Of a stretch of 64,000 nt of DNA, positions 42,126 to 57,300 are shown one piece after another. The first letter of the stretch is position 1; every line of letters begins with the position of its first letter. This DNA comes from Norana najaformis. Lineage: Eukaryota > Annelida > Clitellata > Crassiclitellata > Hormogastridae. Below the pieces are notes generated by a model. The model was not told the origin of the DNA. It worked only from the letters and a program-made list of their open reading frames with translations, and searched no databases. Both the position numbers and the translations under genes were made by a program. The stretch is taken from assembly GCA_964023275.1 (NCBI GenBank), contig OZ029921.1, positions 32,180,230 through 32,244,229 on the forward strand, written 5' to 3'.

Positions 42126-42579
42126 TCCGTGGGGCTGTCCAAAGATGCAATGTCAAGTCAGTCAAGAACCAAGTCCGGTTGCCAGGAGACCAGAGAGAGG
42201 GGGAGAGAGGAGGCTAGGGTTGGTTGTGTTTAAGCTGACAGAAATGGGAGACCGATCAGGGTAGGATTGTTATCTTTCGCCCTGGGAGGCAAGTACCTAG
42301 CTACAACATTGGACTGGAGACACACACGTAAAATTGCAGATGCGCACTTTAACCCTCCGTGTGCGGGTGTGTGCGTTAACGAAAGCTCGTGGGCTAAAGG
42401 GTTAAGGAGACGCTGGCATCGACTCTACGAAAACCCAGCGGTTTCATGAATACTGAATGACTGGAAAATGGACAACGGATGAATTAACAGCCGTCATCTC
42501 CTCCTTCTCCTCCTCCTCCTTCGCCACGCCGCATAGCTTTCGCACCGCTTCTATAGGTCAGCGATGTAAAACGAAAGAA

Positions 42580-42662
42580 AATGTCACACACACACACAAA
42601 CGCAAGCATATATGTATATATATATTATATATATATAATATTATATATATATATAATACACA
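42580..42662. repeat. (CA)n followed by TA-rich palindromic repeat
   Basis: A short CACACA run, then alternating TATATATA, ATTATAT and TAATATTA blocks that could form cruciforms. Confidence 0.9.
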
Positions 42663-42904
42663 GTTACTGGTAGTCGGAGCCGCAGGCGGTCAGTGCTGAT
42701 GGGATCAACTCCTCTGTCTGTTTGTTTCTGTATCTGCATTTGTGTGTGCGTGTGCACGGTTATGTTCGCTGGGGTAGTGGGATGTTCGCCCTCCATTAAG
42801 GTTAAAAGTCAACCTCTGTGATAAAATAATTGCCCCGTTTCGGTTCCCTCTGCCGACCACGCGCCCCGACGAAGTTCAAGCCCAATAATTATGGTTAAGT
42901 CACC

Positions 42905-43055
42905 GTTCTAAAGCAAATAAGGTACAACAATAATTAAGGTACAACAATTAAAGCACAATTAAATACAATAATTAAGGTACAATTAAGTTACACAGGCTAT
43001 AGCAAATAAGGTACAAATAGTTCAAAGGTAGCAAATAAGGCACAACAATAAAGGC
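42905..43055. repeat. Degenerate tandem repeat (AATTAAGGTACAAC-like unit)
   Basis: About eight to ten imperfect units around AAATAAGGTACAACAAT with variable spacing. Confidence 0.75.
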
Positions 43056-43059
43056 CAAC

Positions 43060-45413
43060 GGAGTTCCAATCAAGCAGCTGACAAGTAGCTTATACTGTTT
43101 GATTGAGCTCCTCAGTTTAACCTTGCCGCAAACGCCTGTAATCATTCTACAAACCCGGAAGATTTACACACGCTCCACTGCCAAACTGACTACAGGTCTA
43201 GATCTGCTGGGCGTCCTGGAAATTTTCGTCCTCCTACCTAGACCTACAGGTCACAACTCAAGTTTCCCAAAGCTCCCGAAAAGATCGGTGCAACAAAAAT
43301 TTCCACCTCATGACGATTTCACTTCGCACCCGCCAGAACGTCTGCCCAATGTGGCTGGACACAGAGGCCGCCAGGGAGCCATGGCGCCAAAGGTGCCGAT
43401 GCGCACACAAGTTTTGGCTCTGTGACGCCGAGGCAGGAGCATGCTCACACAATTTTTGGGGGCAACTGAGATATCTGCCGATGCCACTGAACAAACATTA
43501 ATACCAAGATCTTTGTTAATACTATAAAAATAATACAGTGATATATACTCTGATATTAAGTCACAAATTTTGCAAGTGACGAAATATTCTTTTCCAGTGG
43601 TTGTAAAAATGACAAAAATGTTCTTATAGATTATGTCGGATATAATGTATAATTTTATCCACCTCAGGTCTGTAGGCCTACTTGGCTGAGGTTGGCTCAC
43701 ACAACTTTTAAACACTTCCCGGGCCACTGGTTGGACAGACAGTCTGGGGACAAAACAGCTATTTCGGCATGGAGGGGCGAATAGGTAGCAGGGAGTCTGT
43801 CTACCCTCCAGGCTTCAACCAACTAAATTTCGAATTTGGACTCCCTCCCTTCCAAAATTTCACCAATTTAACCCTTCGTGGGGGGCGAATTAGGGCGAAT
43901 GAGTGGCGAAACAAATGTCGAATTAGTTTGTGGCACTCCTAAACTGTTCTGAATCAAATGTTTGTATGCAGTCGGCTAACTACAATGCTAAAAGTTGCCG
44001 ACGCTTGTGCGGATATAGAATGAACTTCTTCTTCCTTCCGGCTGGAATTAATCCCTCCTAGGAGAGAGGTAAGCCACACGAATCCTTCTTTTCCATTTGT
44101 TTCTGTCTTCAGTATCTTCTTTCTTCAATCTTAGGAGCTTTACGTCTTGCTCAATCATTGAATCATGTCTCCCCATCTCTTCCATAGAATGAACTACTGT
44201 ACTTACAGACATTACGTGCATACTGCTTCAAAATAAAACTGGATTATAAAACGTGACAGTCTGTGATATAGGGCCTAATCGTCACAAACCCACATGGGCT
44301 CAAACACCATCAATTTAACTGCCAGGATCAACAACAGGCAGTAAAATACAGCAGAAAGCTACAGTATTCCGAATTGGAATTGGCAAATAATGGACGCATT
44401 TCGTGTGATCGAGTCAATTTTTCCAAGGCCGAAGACGACTAACGAGGCCAAGGACATTGTGCCTCGAAGCCAAGAAGAAACCGTTCTCGATGACCTGGCA
44501 GTGTATCCCGCGTTGTTTGGCCATTGGTTTGCCAAAAGTCATTGAAGATGCCCGGTTAACGCCCGATTTCACGATACATACCAAATACGACCTCTTTATG
44601 GGACTCACTTCCTTCGATGCGTCCAACGCCCACGCATGCGTCCCTGCGCTGGACGACTCACAGCCTAACAACATCGTCGCAGCCTCCGCTCTGTGCTTAC
44701 TTAGCATACAGTAGTTTGGTTTAGAATACCCCGACTGGCACGTACTGACACGTACACAAAGCCAGCAGACTTATGCGCCAAGGACGAAAAAGAATGAATG
44801 ATCGATCTTCTTGCACTTGTACACCCAAATGTAGTTCTGCGGCCCAGTGATGCGTCCATCAATAGTTTAAACGACACGATACACCCACACGACGAGTTTA
44901 GTGTTGATTATACACCCATTCAAAGTGCAAATTCAGCTGTGATGGATACTATGGGGTCAGCCCAAATGAAACGTAAACATAAATGGCGGCCAGTATTCAA
45001 ACTGCTCAGGTTGCGGATTTCAGTTGGTAAAGTGCCAGGGAACAAGTGCAGTGGTTATGACATAGATTACATGTGTTCTGAACTACTATAAAACCATTGT
45101 TGTTATGTGTAGGCCTATTACATCATAAAAAACTACTGCAACTGAGTAGACAGACGCTGAGCACATCAAAAACCTTTAAAAGCTCTCAACTTTTACATAT
45201 CAGCTATATTCCAATTCACATAAGGATAGTCAAACAGCTTATTTACCAATGAGAATTTTGATTGGATAATGCAATAATGCATATTTAAAATAATCATAAA
45301 TATTAACGAGACAAAGCCAGTATATAAGCAAGGGAACGTCAACACTGGACTGGAGACACACAAAGACTGACAGAGCAGGTGACAAGGCAGGCACGAATAT
45401 ACGTTTCAACACG
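43060..45413. other. Intergenic DNA, no gene recognised
   Basis: Several frames of 80-140 codons exist on both strands (for example 43099-43425 plus and 44414-44707 minus), but none shows a known motif and they overlap on opposite strands. Two TAGGCCTA octamers lie at 43673 and 45110. An old DNA transposon or relic cannot be excluded. Confidence 0.35.
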
Positions 45414-45671
45414 TTTATTCTTTTTCAGTTTTAATCTTACAATGTTTTCAATATGTATGAAAGTCTGAAAGCAAAATGTTGTCACTGGAATTCAAATGTA
45501 CCAGAAAACGATGTATATGCATGATTATTAATAAATATGCAACAAAAATATACTTTTGCAGAAATAGAGTGATAAATTATGGATACACGATTCTCATTCT
45601 AAGGTCATAAAAATAATACATGGCAATATGTACCAGTTACACCCTCAAAGACACCCGGAAGACTTCATTCT
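45414..45671 (-). other. 3' UTR of ACOX1 with poly(A) signal
   Basis: On the minus strand the stop (45674-45672) is followed about 250 bases later by AATAAA (45419-45414), giving a short 3' UTR. Confidence 0.55.
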
Positions 45672-48600
45672 TCACAGCTTAGATTGGTTGCCAGGTTGCA
45701 GTGACTGCCTCAAATATTCAAATGATTTGTGCACCTGAAAAGAAAGCAGAAAATGATCCAAATTCAAAGCCGTGTTAACCTAAAATGTTTCTATTATTCA
45801 TGAATTCGTCAGCTGACAGCAGTAAATGAACAACTGCCAGTGAAGCACAAGAAATTACATAAATCTAACTTGCTGAGGTAAAATATTTTATTTCCTTTGT
45901 TTTCCATGCTGTTCTATTCAACATAGATTCAACTTAATTCATAGTCCTACTTTTTTCATCTGCCAGATTGCCACGTATATTTGTAAATTCAAAGTTTCTT
46001 CAGCGCCCAACAAAAGCTAAGTCGTGTGAATGAGCTTATTCACAGGCGCCCAGTCAAAACAAAATCGGCAGGCAATAAGGGTTCGGTTCCAGGTCGATAT
46101 CCAGCAGGCAGGCAGGCAGGCAGGTAGACAGACAGACAGACAGAGTGGGTGATGTCTTGGATCTGCAGAACAGATAAGGGGAAGAAGTACATGAGGGGCT
46201 CTTACCGATTACATTACATTCCACGAAAGTATCAAGCATTAGTTAACGTCCATTAGTTGAACGAGGAATCCATCCACTTGAGTCCTTTGAGTAATTTAGG
46301 TTTAATTTCCATGCAACAAACACCTGCTTGAAACAATTTCACGAGTTTTTTACCCTAAAAGACTAATGGTAACCCAACAATTTCATTTGCCTCTGGCCTG
46401 AGAGACTCATTAACAGGCGCTATAGAAGTGTTCAGTTGCATTGTATCACAAGTCTGAATAAGTATCATGAGAGCAGCTGCAGTTGCTGAGGAACAACAGT
46501 GGTTTCACCTGTGTCTTATTCAGTGGCGAATGAACCGCCCAGTCATATAGATTCTGGTAGACATTTCCGTCGTAGCGGCCAAGAATGCTTCCAAGGGCTC
46601 GGTCGTGAAAGTCGAAGGCATCGGCAAGGGCCACAGCATTCGGACGCAATTTACTGAGCAACGACAATATGCTACTGTTTACGATGTCCAGCTGATGATC
46701 AGTCAAGTAGCCATTCTGTAATTAATAAGTAGACTGTTTAATTATTCAGCCATCGATCAATCAAAATGCAGCTAGTCAGAACAGAAAGAACACACAGGAC
46801 ACTGTTTGGATTTTGGAAAAGGCTTCAAAGAGATGCACTGGTTAATTTTGGACTATAACATTTACAACTTATTATGTCTGTTTCTGTTTGAACAAAGGAG
46901 TGTAAGATAAAATGGCATGAATGCTTCAGTGCTCCTTTTAACTTTGAGAAAAGTTCAAAGGTTTAGTACCAAACCAACTGTACAAACTGGTTGCGAAGAT
47001 GTAGAAGTTTGATGCATATCGTGAAGATGAGGACAGAAAGATGCTGAACCAATAGCACTATTATTCTGTACATCAAGATGACAGTAACTGAGCCAAATGA
47101 TAAACACTTCCAAGAAAACTCCTGCATACCTGCATGAAATCGGCTGCACTGGTTGATATGCCATACAAAGCATAGAGCTGGAACAGGTCAGACAAAACGG
47201 CTCTAACGTTCCGATCCACGACGTTCGACAGAGCATTCACAAATGCCTCAATTGCATAGACAGCAGAATGACACTAGAAGAACACATTGCAACAAACCTA
47301 TTCCCAAATTATACAAGAAACAGTCATCAAACGCAGCTGGTTTATTGGCCGTTGCAGTTTCACCTCAGTCATTCATTTATTCATTAGTCATTAATTTATT
47401 CATTAGTCATTAATTTATTCACTAGTCATTAATTTATTCGTTACTAAATTCCTATACCTCTTACACTTTTCAGCAACCACGTCTTCATACGTTTTACTGC
47501 AATTAAACAGGTAAAACTATGTGCCAGGAACCCAGAAATGGACATCCAACAACCTAAAGGTAGTTTCCATCGATCAGTTACTTGCCTTGTGTGTTTCTTC
47601 TTGCACTGAATTTTGTTTGGCTTAAACCTTGGTCACAAAATGGAAATTCTAACAAGACACTAAAACAAGGTGCAGCTTATGCTGCCTATCTGAGACTTTA
47701 ATAGAGGTGCTGTCTATACAAATCTTTGGTTATATAACATTACAAATGTGATCTAGTTCTTTACATGTATTTAATACAATCCTTAACATATTCACTTTGG
47801 CAGTGCACTTGTGAGAGGATCTTAACAGGCAGAACAGAAATATCTAAAAAAACAAGGTCACAGGGGGTGCCACACATGCGACGAAATTTAACGGATGAAA
47901 TCATATTAGAATTAATTTAGAATGAAAACATGCAACAATATGCACTAACTGCTAACCTCAGCAGCCTTGACCAGCATGACTGCTGACATGTTCCAAGCCT
48001 CGTAGAGTGGCTTGCCCTGTGCCTGGAGCTGGCTCAGCCTCAGTCCAGCCTTCTCTGTCATGCTAGAGAAGACATGTTGGTAGTTTGAATCAACGCATTA
48101 AAACAACTGCTTCAAATTTTAAAACATTACTTTTCAAGGCAGTTGGTTTATTCTATTTCTTGTTAAATGAGCAAAGCATAATACTATTCCTGCAAGAAGA
48201 ATGTGAAAATTAAGTGAAAAATGCTCCTTTAGATGATTCAAGCTGTCAGTTTAATCAGAAACTTAAATACAACTACCAGATAAACCCAGATATAAAAACG
48301 AAAGAAAATAGTAGGAAGAAGAATAAATTAAGTATTATATGTTTTAATTTCTACGCAGTCAAATATGAAATTCGTAACTGAATGAATGACAATCAAATTG
48401 CAGTAACATGTTAGCAAATGCAGACAGTACAACATCAACAGGTAAGATATATTAAAATGTAAATGTCAATCACTCAAATTTCTTGATGCCATGCAAAAGC
48501 CACATCAGGGAGACCATCTTATTCATCAGCACAATTTAGGTAGTTGTATACAACATAATATAGGTAAAACTGTAACCATGCAAGTTACCTGTAATTAACA

Positions 48601-51252
48601 AGAGATAAGTAGAACTACAATGAGGCAAGGTAAACAAAAACAGACAGGTAAGATTAGCACACCTGGCAGCCCTGTGTTCATAAGCTTCAACAAGGCTATC
48701 TGTGTGTAGTTGGGAATCAATTGTCGATCGTTCTGCACGCTTCTTAGAGAAATAGCTGGCACTTCCTGTCACAGGCAATCCACTTTGCACCTGCTGAAGC
48801 ACTTTCATCAGGTATCTGTGCACAGGAAAAACTGTTGCTTATCAAAATCTTATCTCAAGAAATAAATACCCAAGGTAATAATTTTTATTACTTACTAAAA
48901 TCAATTGAAATATCTTTTTACTGAACACCAAAATAATTTTGCACAAAAAGTTTCCCAATTCTTAGTTGTTAGCATCAGCTGTTAGTTGATGCCAAAATAG
49001 TACACCCAAAAGGAACTACAATACAGGACTAATTAATTCTGAAATTATTTATGTAAGATAATGTCACTATCTCAATCAATCAAGCAATTGCCTTCAGTCA
49101 AATAAATGGCAGTGTACAGCATAATTAGTATGTGTGCAGTGAAAGAACAGTAACACTATCATTAGGCGTGTCTAACTAACACTACACATTAAGATATGTT
49201 TCACATTCATTTAAAGAGGTTCCTAATAAACATAAATGTCGCACAAGGATGGTGGTAAAAATAAAAAACTGTCTTGTAGTGGAATGGGTAAACTCTTTAT
49301 GGGTATTTGGAGGACCTGGTATCATAAAAAAACAAGCAAATTATTTAGGAAATAATTGTCAAAAGCAGCTGGTAGCAATTTATTACATAACTGGACCAAA
49401 ATGATACAAATTGTAATTTGGCAATAAATTCCTGGACAAAATGTCAAAGACTTATATCAGGGGCTTTACATGCCCAGTCCCATAAGTATTTTACAGATAA
49501 TACAATATTTGTGAGTCTGAGAAGTTAGGAAAGCTGAAAGATAAGCTGGCTGGCCAATGCGTATGATCAGGCCATCTCAGCACACTGCCTGCCATCTAAG
49601 GGTTGGCAAGTACTAATATAAGTTAAAAAGTCAAACAAGGTGCCTTGCTGAATTGCTGTTTAAACTCAGCTCAAGGATCCTTTAAGCCTAGGACCGAACT
49701 TCTAAGAAGTTTCTATAGCCATAAGTAAACACAGTATTGTAGATAAGTAAGTAAGTAACTAGGTAACTAATTAAGTAAATAAATAAGTAAAGCAAGGGGG
49801 CAAGTAGCATTCATTTTATATGGTGATGTGCACATATAACTTGCCTTGCTGTCTGCAGGTAAAGCACAGTGTTATCGCCTTCAAACGTGCTCCCAGGAAC
49901 TGCAAAGACATAAATCATGGGCAGTCCACTGGCGTGGGAGTAGCCATGTCCCCCGCAAGCCAAGCGACACTGCTCAATGCCAACCATAGCAGCATAAGTC
50001 GTCAGTGCTTTCAAACCGGATGACACAGCATGCAGCTGAAAAGAACAACCATGATATCATAGCCACAGTCTTCTGGAATGCTGAATGTTGTGTCTGCTGG
50101 TGCAGACTGGAACAGTACAGAATTCTGAGATGATCTTAGTGATTCATGCTGTCTTAGTAAGGTCTGTTTAAAAGATGCATGCTTTGGCAAAGCCATCAAA
50201 ATGTCATCACTAATTTTACTTATGGAACCAATGACTGAGTACTGCTGTTGTTGCTGAGACTGCACCCGTCTTTCATTGCCATGACAGCCTTTCGTGCTAA
50301 ACCAATTCCATGTTGCTTTCATGCGTATGCTCTGGATTACAGTTTCCTATGATCTGACCACCAGTTGCTGCCAGCTGTGCTTGGCATTTAGAGTTCAGAT
50401 ACATCTTACAATGACACTGAAAACGTTAAATGTTCTCAATGTATCAGAACTCGTAATGAAATAAGAGATAGTTTTTAACATATTTTCCTAAATTTCTCAA
50501 ACACTTGACATATTTCTTTATTTAATTACTTACTGGTGTGATTAAATGTTGGAGTGATTAAATGTCGGTGATTAAATGTTGAGCGAATAACTGTCTATGT
50601 GATTAAGCATCAGCGATGAAGGGTTGCATGATGAAATGTTGTGCGATTAACTGTCCAAACACCTGTTTTAAGAACTCCAAGCAGCAATAAAGCAGAAAAA
50701 GACTTTTTCAGAATTTAAGAAGAAATGCAGACCTCTGGCAGTGAGCTGAGATTTCCTGCAAGGATCTCCTCGTTCAGTCGATAATAATCCTTCATCATTC
50801 GAAGTCCTGTGAACCGGAAAGCGTATGCAGTTGCTAACAACGGAAAGAGTTTGTACTGTTGTGTCTGAAATTCCAAAATTTTCGGTTCTGCATCACTGGC
50901 AAAAAAAATCAAAATCACATACAACTCTAAAGCATATGAGTTCTTAAAAGGCGCTATACAAAAATCCATATTCATCCACATGTACATACATGCAAATACA
51001 TTATGACAGTAGACATTGCAGAATATATTTCTTTTAGTTATTACCACATTGTGGGAGGAGGACCTACTAACTATATAACCCATTATTTTATTTTTTTTAC
51101 ATTTTTAACCTTAGCTTATATATATATATACATATGTATATATAACGAATGAAACCATTTATATATGTATTCTTATAGATATAAATTATATGCAGTGGTC
51201 CATTAAGCTTTGATATTAAACATTTTTTAACTGTATGTAATGTAGTTTGTTT

Positions 51253-51324
<72 letters not shown>

Positions 51325-54300
51325 TGTTCAGGTTAAACGTTAAACATATAGGTATACAAATTACAGAATGAAAGACTACTATACAACAGTTCTGACTTTG
51401 GAAAAAAGAAGAAACCACTGGAGTAGTTCTTGATGACTACCGGTAACATACAATTACAAAATCCACATACATGTAATTAAAATCTGATCACTTGTAAAGA
51501 TTAACAAGCCACTAACAAACCCAGGTTTTAATTCAGACTGACGCCGTACGCAGCTGTAGCGAATTGCTATGGTTACTGCCTTTGCAAGACAGTTTCCAGC
51601 CAGGCTGCCAACGATACCCGCACGTGTGTACACCATTGCACCATACGTGAGCTTACTACTGCTGGATGGGGACTTCACAAACCTTCCATCTTTCTCTACC
51701 TGTTGTCAAACACAATGATCCACAGCATTCCTTTAGGCTATTCTCTGCATCCTATCCCAAATGCAATGCATGTATAACAGTGAGGAGCCTAAATTAATTG
51801 ATAACATATGGTATGGTAAGGTAATTGTTCATTTATTACGTGCTTCTATCTGTGACACGGTGGCCTGTTGGTAGTGTGGTTGGCCTGTGACCTAATGGTT
51901 GCAGGTTTGAGTCTGCTGAACGGACCACGGTAACAACCCTGAGCAAGTTGCTTATGCACGTGTGCCTCTTTCACCAAGCAGCAAATATGGGTACTGGCAT
52001 AAGCTGAAAAGTAAATGACAAGTCCTGTGATGCACTGGCCCCATTTCCACGACCATGGAATTCATCCAATGCCTGGTCAGGGGCCGAAGAGTGGGAACTG
52101 AGCACCTATCCTACATTCCACTAGGGACATGGGAGTTGATTTTTACAGTTTTCTATAGGCAGTAGTCTTTCCATAGCAATGCAGTGTGCAGAGACAACCT
52201 AACCACACAACCTAGTTGCTTCATTATTTATTTAAGAAAACCAAATGTTAAAAAAGTTTCCAAAGCAAATAATAATAAAATCCACATCAATCATAAGATC
52301 ATCATGACTGCATTTCTCCCGTTGACCGTAAGTCAACACAATTTATTGTTCTTTGCATTATCACTAGAACAGCCCCAAATATTGGCTCACCAAGGAATTT
52401 TGCTTACTGGTAGTTGCAATCAACACTTTATGCCTTGACCATTACAAGTGTTACAAAAGTTTTAGGATAAAATTCTATGAGAAGCCATACCACAAGGTCT
52501 TCTGACTGATTTACTGTAGTCATCACATGAGCAATAACTACTCCAGCCAAACATCACTAGGCAGCTTTATCAGTGGGTATCCTATCCAAGGGCACAGTGC
52601 AAGTAAAAACAGTCACAAGTGGTGACATCAGCTGTAGAAATTGCTAAGAAGTAAGATCCCAGGAGGTGGAGGATCCTTTAGCTGATGAACAAACATAACC
52701 ACAGCAGTTAAACAACAGGACATCTTCTCCGACTTCCCATGCAGCTTAAATTGGTTCTCATTTAACTCTACCTGAGGAATGGCAGGCTAAGTTAGCCCAA
52801 ATGACATAGCATCATCTTCTAAACAGGCAGTTAAACATGAGGCGTTCTCTCAACTCCTCTATCTGTATCGCTTCCCTTGATTCTTCATTTAAACATTTCA
52901 ATCAATAAAACTGACCTTCGAATTTCTCATAACCATGTTTTCTCGTGGGATTCGGACATGGTCAAAGCGCAGAAATCCATTATCCATTGTTTCGTAACCA
53001 AACTTTGGTCCTATATCCCCAACAGTGATACCTAATTCCAGCACAAAAACCATATTAAATATGAACTATCCAGTCACAATTTAGTATGTGACAAAATTAC
53101 TGTAATAATGAATAATTAATTAAGTTATATTGCACCTAAACCACAAAAAGGCAAGCCTGCCTATACAGCACCTATAAAAGGTTCTTAGAAGGTGCTACAT
53201 AAATGTCCACAGATATACATATAGAAATCATAGTCCAAATATAAAGCTATAACCCTTAACTCTACATTAACCTCTTTATTATTAAAATCAGGAGGTCACA
53301 CATTTGTGTAATTGAATAACAGCCATTTCGACACATTTCAGATAAGTTATGATAAACCATCGGTAGAGGCCCTGAAGGTACAGGCCCTGTGTAACTGCCA
53401 ACAAAAATTGTTAAACTAGACCATATTAAATATGCATGATCAAAATACAAGGCACATCAATCACTGGTAGATTTTAAAGAAAACCAAATTCCATAATCAC
53501 ATCTTTTCCTGTTCTTGTTTCCTTCGTAGGCTGTTTCTGTGACTTCTTCATTTCCCTCCTGGCGTTTGACCAGACTTACCTTGGAATTTGGTAAGCACAA
53601 CAACTTTGCTTAGATGTGTCCATCGACTGATGCCCTGAGCATTATTACACTGGTATTATAGAAGGGGTTCTTGGATTACCATTTATTATGACTATTATTA
53701 TAGCATTCTGGTCAACAATTATAGGTTTGAGTCTCTAAGCAGACTCTGTTTGATGACCCAGAACAAGTTGTTCATACACATTTGTCTCACACTTCAGATC
53801 CAGATGTACTGACTTTGCACGCATAAGTGCAACAAATAAATGAATTAATACTCATGCTAGTGCTGGTGTCTGCTGTTATCAGACTTTACTGTACGACCAC
53901 ACTTTCCACTGACCTGGAAGTGGCTCATGAGTTTTGAGGTCACGCAGCTGAACAATGAACGGGTGAACTCCGTGACACTTGCCCTGAGTGTACAACTGCG
54001 CCATCACAAGAGCATGGTTGGCAGTTTTTCCAACTGCATGGAAAAACGTAACAAAAACCACAACAAAAATGTCAGAGAAATAACATTTACCAAATCCAAG
54101 ACTTCACCTGTCCTCTATCATCATCACCTTACAGTTATGTCGGCAAGCACCTTCATCATCATCACTGCCATCACCACCACCCAGCTCACATATACACATT
54201 TCTTAATTCATTTTTGCATAGAGACCTTCCAAGATTGGCGTCATATATGATACTCATGTGACACACAAACATACTTACGTCCACCAGGCCAAAACTTGGT

Positions 54301-57300
54301 TGAAGTTAGAGTTGGCGAATGAACGACAAACTCTTCAGTTCCAAGATCATAAGTTGCTGTTGTCTCCAAACCACGTACATGCGTACCTTAACAAACAAAC
54401 TACTGTACAAGTACATATGTAAAATATGCATATGCTGGGTATATGTGAACAAATGCACATCCAGATGCACACGCACGCACATACACGCGTGCATGCGCCC
54501 ACATGCACACGCCCACACATGCACAAGCACATGAACACAAGAAACAGTTCAGAACAAATTAATCCACAAGCAGCACAAATCTGGCAACAGCATCAGTTGA
54601 AAAGTAAACTGCAAGCCATTTAGTGCATTGTCTGGGATTTGTCTATTACCTCTTCAATACTATAAAAAGGATGAGTGCATGGATCCTTTACTTTACTTCA
54701 CACCATAATACGCTGAAACACAATACCACATTATTAGTACAGCTTTTCTGTAGCATCTGCAACGACCACCAACCAGTGCATCATAATCACAATCAGGAAA
54801 AGCAGATATGTCCCATCAAGCTGCAACTAGGTAGCATCCTTCCAGTGCTCACAATATGATCCCATAATTCAAGAATTTTGCGTCTTTTCACAGCTAAACG
54901 ATGTTCACAGTTGGTGCAGGTCTCCACTGACAGGCAATCACTCATACAAAGTGTCAGCCAAAGGGAGTCTATCTACTTATCATCAGTGTCAACAGAATCC
55001 TATCGAATTAAATAGCTCATTGATATAATGTATAAGACCATGTGTAGATATACCTGAAAGGATAATCACAGAACTTGGCAAATTTATACATTCTAAATGC
55101 TCATCCAGTTTACACAACTTAGTCCTAACAAATTTAATTGGCACCCTGCATCAAATTATTTGCCAAGCCAAACTGGTAAAGTAGGATTCAGAAAGCATTC
55201 ATAGAATAGAACATTTGGGATGGCAAAACTATTCATTGTTATTCAACATTTCAGTTAATTGAAGCAGAACTTATATATTCAGCGTGTCTAATCAATCTAA
55301 TATAATGACTGGTAGTCAGCTAACAGATCCTATAACTCCCATATGTTGCCTTTAATGACATTTATTTATTATGCTATAGTAAAAAAATTAGTTTTGGATA
55401 CCTTCATTCATCTGACGTTACAGTACTTTAAAATTACAGTGCAGTCCTGTTTATGTGCGGTCATTGGGAGTCAAAGTCACCGTGACCGCATGTTAACAAA
55501 CGGAGGGTTAGGAGGGACATACTGAAATATAGCAATGTGAGTTTTATGTGCTTCCTAGTGTCTGATGTGAAGGCAGTTGCACTGTAGCCTAGCCTGCTAC
55601 CAGATGATTTTTATCAATTACTTTGAAAGGCCATACTGCTGTCTTGTTATGGGAAAGGTGCTTGTGATTTAAAACCAGACAATTTATGTTTCTGGCTACA
55701 TTAACATCAACTGTTTCCAGACATTATTTTAAAGGTGAAGTCCCATAAAATGTACTGTCAAGTCTATTGGTGCACAGCTGCTGTAGCCTTGGCCAAGAAA
55801 GCAAGCAGCTAAGCATGCAACAGAGCTGGGCTGCCTGTGACAAGCAGACACAAGTACCATAATTTATCTCAGCCACAGCTGCTACTAAGAGTGGTCCCTT
55901 TATCCATCTGGCCAGCTTCATATAGTTCACACACTTTGGAACTGTACTGCACGGCTTAAAGCCAGCTGAAGCCAGCAACTGTTGCTGCCCATTTAGGCAG
56001 CTGTTACAGCTGATACAGGCTGCCTAATATAATGACAAATTGTCAATGAGACCGAATATTAACTGGTGCAGCGCATGTATTGACTGTACCAAATGGTAAT
56101 GCATGTTGCATGTTAAATAGGTATCGTTGGGAGCCAAGATGTAACTGCATGTTAAGCAGATTAGCACATAAACAGATCATGTGTAAATGGAACTGCACTG
56201 TAACTCTATGCAGTGTGGGAATTTAAACGTAATTCCAAAACCAGTGTGTTAACCAAAACAAAGTTCCCTTATGCAAATGCTAAGGGAAACCATGGGTATG
56301 AAGCATTAGAGACTTTATTTTCCTAGCTTCAGTGTACAAGGTTTGGTGGCCAATCCTCTCCCTTGTTGTATGATCTTCCCATCAACCACGTACAGCGGAA
56401 ATACTAATATTGCTGAATTCACTAGCAGCAACAGTGGAACAAAAGGTTTGAAATATCTTTCTGTCCGGTCAGGGATTTGTATCCCAAACATCTGGGTTGC
56501 AAATCCAGGGCACTAACCACTTGACTATCCACCATTTAATCCATTCTAGAACACATTTTTAAAATATAAATATTACTGAACAAAATAAACTAAAGCCTGA
56601 CCATGTCCCAATTCTGTCTGAGCATAGGTTGAAATTAACTCCAAATTTTTTGACATCGGCAGCCATTTTGCTTTCTGTTCTTCTGTTGTTTGCTCCTTGA
56701 CAACATTCACGAACATTCCAAGATGAAGGCCCAGTGGAAATGGAATATTTGGAAATACTATACTGTAAAAATTTTTACATCACACAAACAATTCTTAATC
56801 ATCTACAGAAATGCGCAGCCCAAGTTAATATTACTAACATAACAGCCTGCATTTGTTAGTTTCTTTGTCATTAAAAATATAAATATGAATAAAATATACA
56901 AATAGAAATATAAATAATAAACTGTTAGATCATTTATTTGTTAGCCTAATTAGTAAAACTTAGCATACACTTTAAGCTCCAGAAACTCTAGCCATATAAA
57001 GGAAGAAAATTGAAAGGGATGGATGGAGAGTGGGGCTTGCAACCTAGCTGAAGTGTGGGGAAAGGAGAAGGCACTGGCTAGAACTTGTTATCTTTCGACA
57101 GGCTTCTGTTATACTTTGGATACAAAATATGCACAGAACAGCTACAGAAGTTCAGAGATTACCACTACTGTTGCATGAAAGGTAGGTATCAGATTATTTC
57201 CCAGGAGAGAAAACTCACTTCCTACATGTATTTTCTTTTACTTAAAATCAAAAACATAATACCAGTAGTTGAGCCACAGTGTTGCAAAATCTCCCTACTT

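Noticed and set aside
44388-44710. Overlapping frames of about 95 codons on both strands
   Set aside because: No recognisable motif; the two strands cannot both be coding and neither has splice or homology support.
46446-46508. Read-through C-terminus of ACOX1 in exon 13 (ending DTYSDL)
   Set aside because: A CAG|GTGAAA donor at 46509 and a downstream exon ending in SKL give the expected family C-terminus.
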